Below are positions 60,101-64,000 of a stretch of 64,000 nt of DNA, piece by piece; position 1 is the first letter of the stretch; the number at the start of each line of letters is the position of its first letter. Both the position numbers and the translations under genes were made by a program. Location of the stretch: contig CP136064.1 of assembly GCA_032622095.1 (NCBI GenBank), positions 247,599,827-247,663,826 on the forward strand, given 5' to 3'. A model generated the notes under the pieces. It worked only from the letters and a program-made list of their open reading frames with translations, was not told the DNA's origin and made no database searches. This DNA comes from Siphonodentalium dalli. Lineage: Eukaryota > Mollusca > Scaphopoda > Gadilida > Siphonodentaliidae.

Positions 60101-62269
60101 ACGGCGATCATTTCATGTTGATCACGTTGTTGGGCGTGGCTAACCGGCTATTGTGTCCAATCGCGGTCAGCTCACGGATTGTGCGTCGTGTTCAAAACAC
60201 GCTCAACGGCACATTTCCAGTTGATTGCATTATGTGGGATCAATTGTGCTCTAAGTCCGTCAGAGCAAGCGAATAGTTCTTTACCAGAATAAATCTCGTC
60301 TTCGACTCGATTGATTCTGGTAAAGAACAATTATTGTGCTCTAACCCTTACTTAGAAATCTCAAACCTTTTTTTTTCAATAATTAGGACACCACATTTTA
60401 GCTCTATGTCAGGGAAATTCAATGAACTGCACTCATATAACATTGAAATTAAAATGAAAAATTAATTAATTAATTCTACTTGATGCTTTAGATGCAATTC
60501 CTAACACCAGAGTACTTCGTAATCAGTCCAATGAGATCTTTTTATTCCGAAATATTTTCTAAGAAGAATTAGGACCGAGTCTTCGTGATATCATTCCGGC
60601 CTCATTCAGGCATTGATTTACTCTATATGTGACCCGCCATATCAAATCCAGTCGTAAGTCGGGATTTGTTTACCCTGTGCCAATGCATTCTCTTATATAT
60701 GCGAGTCGACCATAGGTCGCCTCGCATATATAAGAGAATGCATTGGCCTAACAATTTTTTACAATTTTAATAATTTTTTCTTGTATTCTTTAACAATTTT
60801 ATAATTTCACCCATACAGAGTCCCAGACAAACATGAGCAGACGACACTCTTCTATATGCTTCTATATATGTGTGGGGCTCCCTGCAGGGTAATGGATGTT
60901 TTTTTATTTTATGTCCTAAAAATTGTAAGAAACATTTATTTTTAAAAAATGATACAAAATTGTTAGGCCAATGCATTCTCTTATATATGCGAGGCGACCT
61001 ATGGTCGACTCGCATATATAAGAGAATGCATTGGCACAGGGTAAAAAAAATCCCGACTTACGACTGGATTTGATATGGCGGGTCACATATATGGAAATAT
61101 CGATTCAACTATCAACGTTACACTTCTGTTTTTTCCTCTTCGATTCGTAACATACATTCGTCATGACATAATTGGAATTTATTCTTTCAGATCACGAAGC
61201 TCAAAATCGACAACAATCCATTCGCAAAAGGCTTCAGAGAGAATAAAGATGAGAGGTGAGTGTTATGCATTCAGTTGTGGTATTTTTCGGCGGCATGACA
61301 TAACAAATAGGTACTCGCGGATTAGTGGTGTGTCCACCCCAACATTCACTCTAATTACTTCTTGTTTTATTCAATTTCGCGGTTCCCCCATCTGTTCCAT
61401 TTGCCGTTACATGGATGCAATTCGTGATGTACCGCCTTACATTTTCTTCCACGGCTACTGTAATCAGATCCAACTGTCGGCAAAAACCAAGAGGCAAATA
61501 AGATATTTAGATAAGAATGATTGACCCTTTTTTGTTATCGTTCAAATCTGATTATTTTCTCCTCTCATTTCAAGGTCCAGAACAATGACAAAGAAGCGAC
61601 TGAGATCAGAGTCTGAAGACAAGAGTGGTAAGTATTCATTTACCTATGAAGTCAAAACACTTAATTTTATCTTCTCTTTACTCTAAAACAGAAAAGTAAC
61701 ACAGCTTCTTTTACAAGACGAAAATTCAAATCTTTATTCACGATGAACGAACTTGAAAAAGATTATTCATGGAATCCACTTCAAACACAAGCGAAGCATC
61801 GGTTCTATTTCCTGATGTACGTGCTTAAAATACAAAAAGATATCAGCACCTGTAAATCTGTCCAAATACAATTCAAGCAATCATTGGCTGCACCTGCCGT
61901 CTCGATAGGCTCTCATAATCATTTACATTGGATAATATTTCTAGAAATATTCAATTGTTAATTCGTATGTTTTATCTGTTTGCAGATGTTCAACCAGAGA
62001 GCAAAAGAAAGCAAGTTGAACCTAACCACACCAAAGCTCCACTCCAAAACTATTCTCCACAGAGCTACCCACCCACCCCGGTTGTGGATTCGCCGATACC
62101 GACCTGGGATAGCCGCATCCTTCCAGCCTTCACCTCGTTATCACCCGTCTTCTCAAGATCATACGACGAACTCGGTTACGATAGCAGGAATTTCAACAGT
62201 TGTCACCAGTTCGGTCACAAAGCAGCTACCATATTCCAACGGCCTATTTGCACTAGCAGCGTTGTGTGA
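57109..62269 (+). CDS. T-box transcription factor, copy 5 (C-terminal frameshift)
   Basis: Plus-strand exons: 57109-57241 (ATG at 57109), 57579-57717, 58121-58388, 59759-59899, 61191-61255, 61575-61627 and 61986-62269. The T-box is complete and in frame. Compared with copy 1 it has M-W-S-K-F in exon 2, and T for K and L for F in exon 4. In exon 7 about 14 nt are missing near 62222-62229. The frame therefore leaves the family sequence after F-G-H-K-A and stops at 62269, giving about 360 aa. The old frame, with the acidic tail, stays open on the far side to 62624. The product could still bind DNA without its activation region and might act as a competitor of copy 1; that is inference. Promoter, first exon and poly(A) signal are present. 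Confidence 0.8.
59915..60353. mobile_element. TIR element TTAGAGCACAAT in intron 4 of copy 5
   Basis: TTAGAGCACAAT on the left and its inverse on the right. It is absent from copies 1, 2 and 4, where CTAGTATTA continues straight on. An internal hairpin (TTCTTTACCAGAAT and inverse) lies near its right end. Superfamily unknown. Confidence 0.6.
60629..61086. mobile_element. Double-hairpin element with different TIRs, intron 4 of copy 5
   Basis: Outer TIRs of about 35 nt start GTGACCCGCCATATCAAATC. Inside are the same two opposed CCAATGCATTCTCTTATA palindromes as in the piggyBac-like MITEs (about 60679-60748 and 60967-61035), but the CCCTTTACCCAACA ends are missing. The flanks are ATAT-rich, so the target duplication is ambiguous. 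Confidence 0.7.
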
Positions 62270-62774
62270 ACCATCGTCACGATTGACACCAGACTTTGAA
62301 CAACTTAAAGCAGACATCTTCGATATATCAAAGAATACGGACGACATAAGCCTTCCAGCCACTGATGACGAAGATTCACATATCTCACCCGATAGCCTGG
62401 TACCATCCCTCATAATCTACGAATCCTCACCAGATGGCGATGTTCAGTCAGATTGTTCCAACAGTAGTATCGGAAGCGGCGGCTACTACATGTACGACGA
62501 TACAAATGAACTAGTGAACTCATTTGTTCCTGAGGAGTTACACGCGACTTCGGAGAATTGTAACCACGATATTCTGAGAGAAGCCATGTCCATGACATTC
62601 ACCCCGAGTGACTTGTCCTTCTAAACTCACATAATTAATATACGTCAACGTGTTGCTGGATTATTGCGTTCGTTTGTTTTATGAATATTCATGTGAATAT
62701 TGTTATTTATTATTATTTATATGCATATTTACCGTTACTATATTTTTTATCGTTATCGTATCGTGAAAATGTTA

Positions 62775-62780
62775 AATAAA
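62775..62780 (+). other. Poly(A) signal of copy 5
   Basis: AATAAA about 150 nt after the ancestral stop at 62624. Confidence 0.55.
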
Positions 62781-63265
62781 TTTATGAGAATTTGATAGCT
62801 GCATCTCTTTATCCTTGCATAACCCTTTATTTAATAATAGCTCATAGACGAGTAGTTCCATTAGGGAATGTTCAGATAATAAGTTCAACATACGGTCGTA
62901 TGTTGGTTTAAACATAGTTAGTCGCCATATATGCATATATTCTCTCCTCCGTTGAACTTATATAGTGAACATTTCCCCACCAATGAATAGGAATCCTTCT
63001 GCACCTGTATCAGCTGTCGTCTACTTATATTTCATGAACATCCCTCCAGGTTAATAATAGACCATTCCAATGTATACCTTCTAACTGAATGGGAGAGTCC
63101 ATTTAGTAAAGACAGGTTTATTTACGGACTAACTGTATCGTCGGTTACTGTCCGTGTGGCGTTTATCGTATCTTACGATTTCAAAGGTCACGTGGTCATT
63201 GCGACTACACGTGCACAGTATTTCTGCACATAATGTTTTTGACGAAACAATGCATCAAAGAGGAA

Positions 63266-64000
63266 ATAATCAACAATAACTAAAACAAGAAAATCGATAG
63301 CCACACTTTTTGCGTTTTGTGCAAGACAAATGGCGTGTTCTATGATCTGATCGACGACTTCTAATATTATATGACCATGACCTGGTAATTCTCAGCATCT
63401 GAACTTAATACCATTATTTTATGTCCGATTTCTTCGGAAACTTTCCGAGTAATGTGACTAATGTCGCGTACTTTATATATAAAGCACAGTGTTTTAATAT
63501 AAATAGTTTATATGATGTAATTTGTTTCTCCAATGGCAACAGTCACGTTCCTGTTTTTTTTTCACTCCCATTGAAGATTGATTGCAATAAATAAATAAAC
63601 ATACAGTGCCGAATGACAACCATGCGGGTGGAAATTTAATCAGGAAATTAATAAGCGTACCCGGTACATACACATATTTCAAGACTTGCATGATTTTAAA
63701 GGCCCATTTAATTGCAAGTCACCGATTATTTTTTTATAGTGCCTTGATATACTATTATAGTAACAATCTATGACATAAAATACGTATGTATCATTGTATC
63801 TGTGGATATTTCAGTGTAGGGGTCAATGCTGGCCTGTGGCCATAGGCGCACTGGGATCGAGAAGATCCACCACCCAATTTGTCCAGATATGTTTTGCCGA
63901 ATCCATAGTAGGGTAGGGATCTTCAATGTGCGCATTGTTGCACACGGGACAGCCATTTAGTGTCGGCTCCCGGTCCGGCGGTGTGCCCAACCTAATGTCA
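63266..64000. other. Start of a further array unit, cut by the window edge
   Basis: After the 3' flank of copy 5 the sequence repeats 52680-53410 in the same orientation, including the inverted SINE-like block (63770 onward). The array therefore continues to the right. Confidence 0.65.

Noticed and set aside
59953-60276. 107-codon plus-strand open frame in copy 5 intron 4
   Set aside because: It lies inside the TTAGAGCACAAT element, has no relatives in the other copies and no recognisable motif.

Overview
This is AT-rich, intron-containing animal genomic DNA. All the supported gene content is T-box transcription factor sequence. It is surrounded by non-LTR retrotransposon fragments, a tRNA-derived SINE, several non-autonomous DNA transposons and a satellite of about 160 bp inside a Helitron-like element. 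That mixture, especially the ~160 bp satellite ending in a hairpin plus CTAA, suggests a lophotrochozoan, most plausibly a bivalve mollusc. The organism is inferred, not shown.

The core of the window is an array of six copies of one T-box gene. Copies 1, 2 and 3 lie on the minus strand (4.9-10.6, 15.6-21.1 and 24.5-32.1 kb). An old degenerate copy (psi6, 32.5-40.9 kb) and copies 4 and 5 lie on the plus strand (41.3-44.6 and 55.97-62.6 kb). Each complete copy has a TATA box, a short non-coding first exon and seven coding exons: 133, 139, 268, 141, 65, 53 and about 650 nt. The T-box spans exons 2-5. The order is mirrored: copy 1 most resembles copy 5, and copy 2 most resembles copy 4. The two halves meet head to head near 32.38 kb, where one short intergenic stretch holds two opposed, similar promoter regions.

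Only copy 1 has an uninterrupted reading frame through the T-box and the acidic C-terminal region (482 aa predicted). Each other copy is broken differently. Copy 2 has a 4-bp duplication inside the T-box. Copy 3 lost exons 5-7 by a deletion. Copy 4 lost its promoter, exons 1-2 and part of exon 3 at an inversion-type junction. Copy 5 has a 14-nt deletion that shifts its C-terminus. psi6 is decayed throughout. The array seems to continue past the right edge (63.27-64.0 kb repeats the start of another unit), and a remnant of a further unit is visible on the left (about 3.99-4.33 kb).

Layout: 0.35-3.5 kb, broken transposon-derived protein gene carrying a small inverted-repeat element. 4-15 kb, unit 1. 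15-24.4 kb, unit 2. 24.4-32.3 kb, unit 3 with two LINE insertions. 32.4-40.9 kb, psi6 with several MITEs. 41.3-45.25 kb, copy 4. 45.26-48.68 kb, inverted arms, satellite arrays and a Helitron-type 3' end. 48.7-52.7 kb, minisatellite, SINE, a tandem duplication and a Harbinger-like element. 52.7-63.27 kb, unit 5. Because the units are near-identical, several insertions can be dated relative to duplication by their empty sites in other units. All exon boundaries come from reading splice signals and comparing copies by eye; no alignment program was run.
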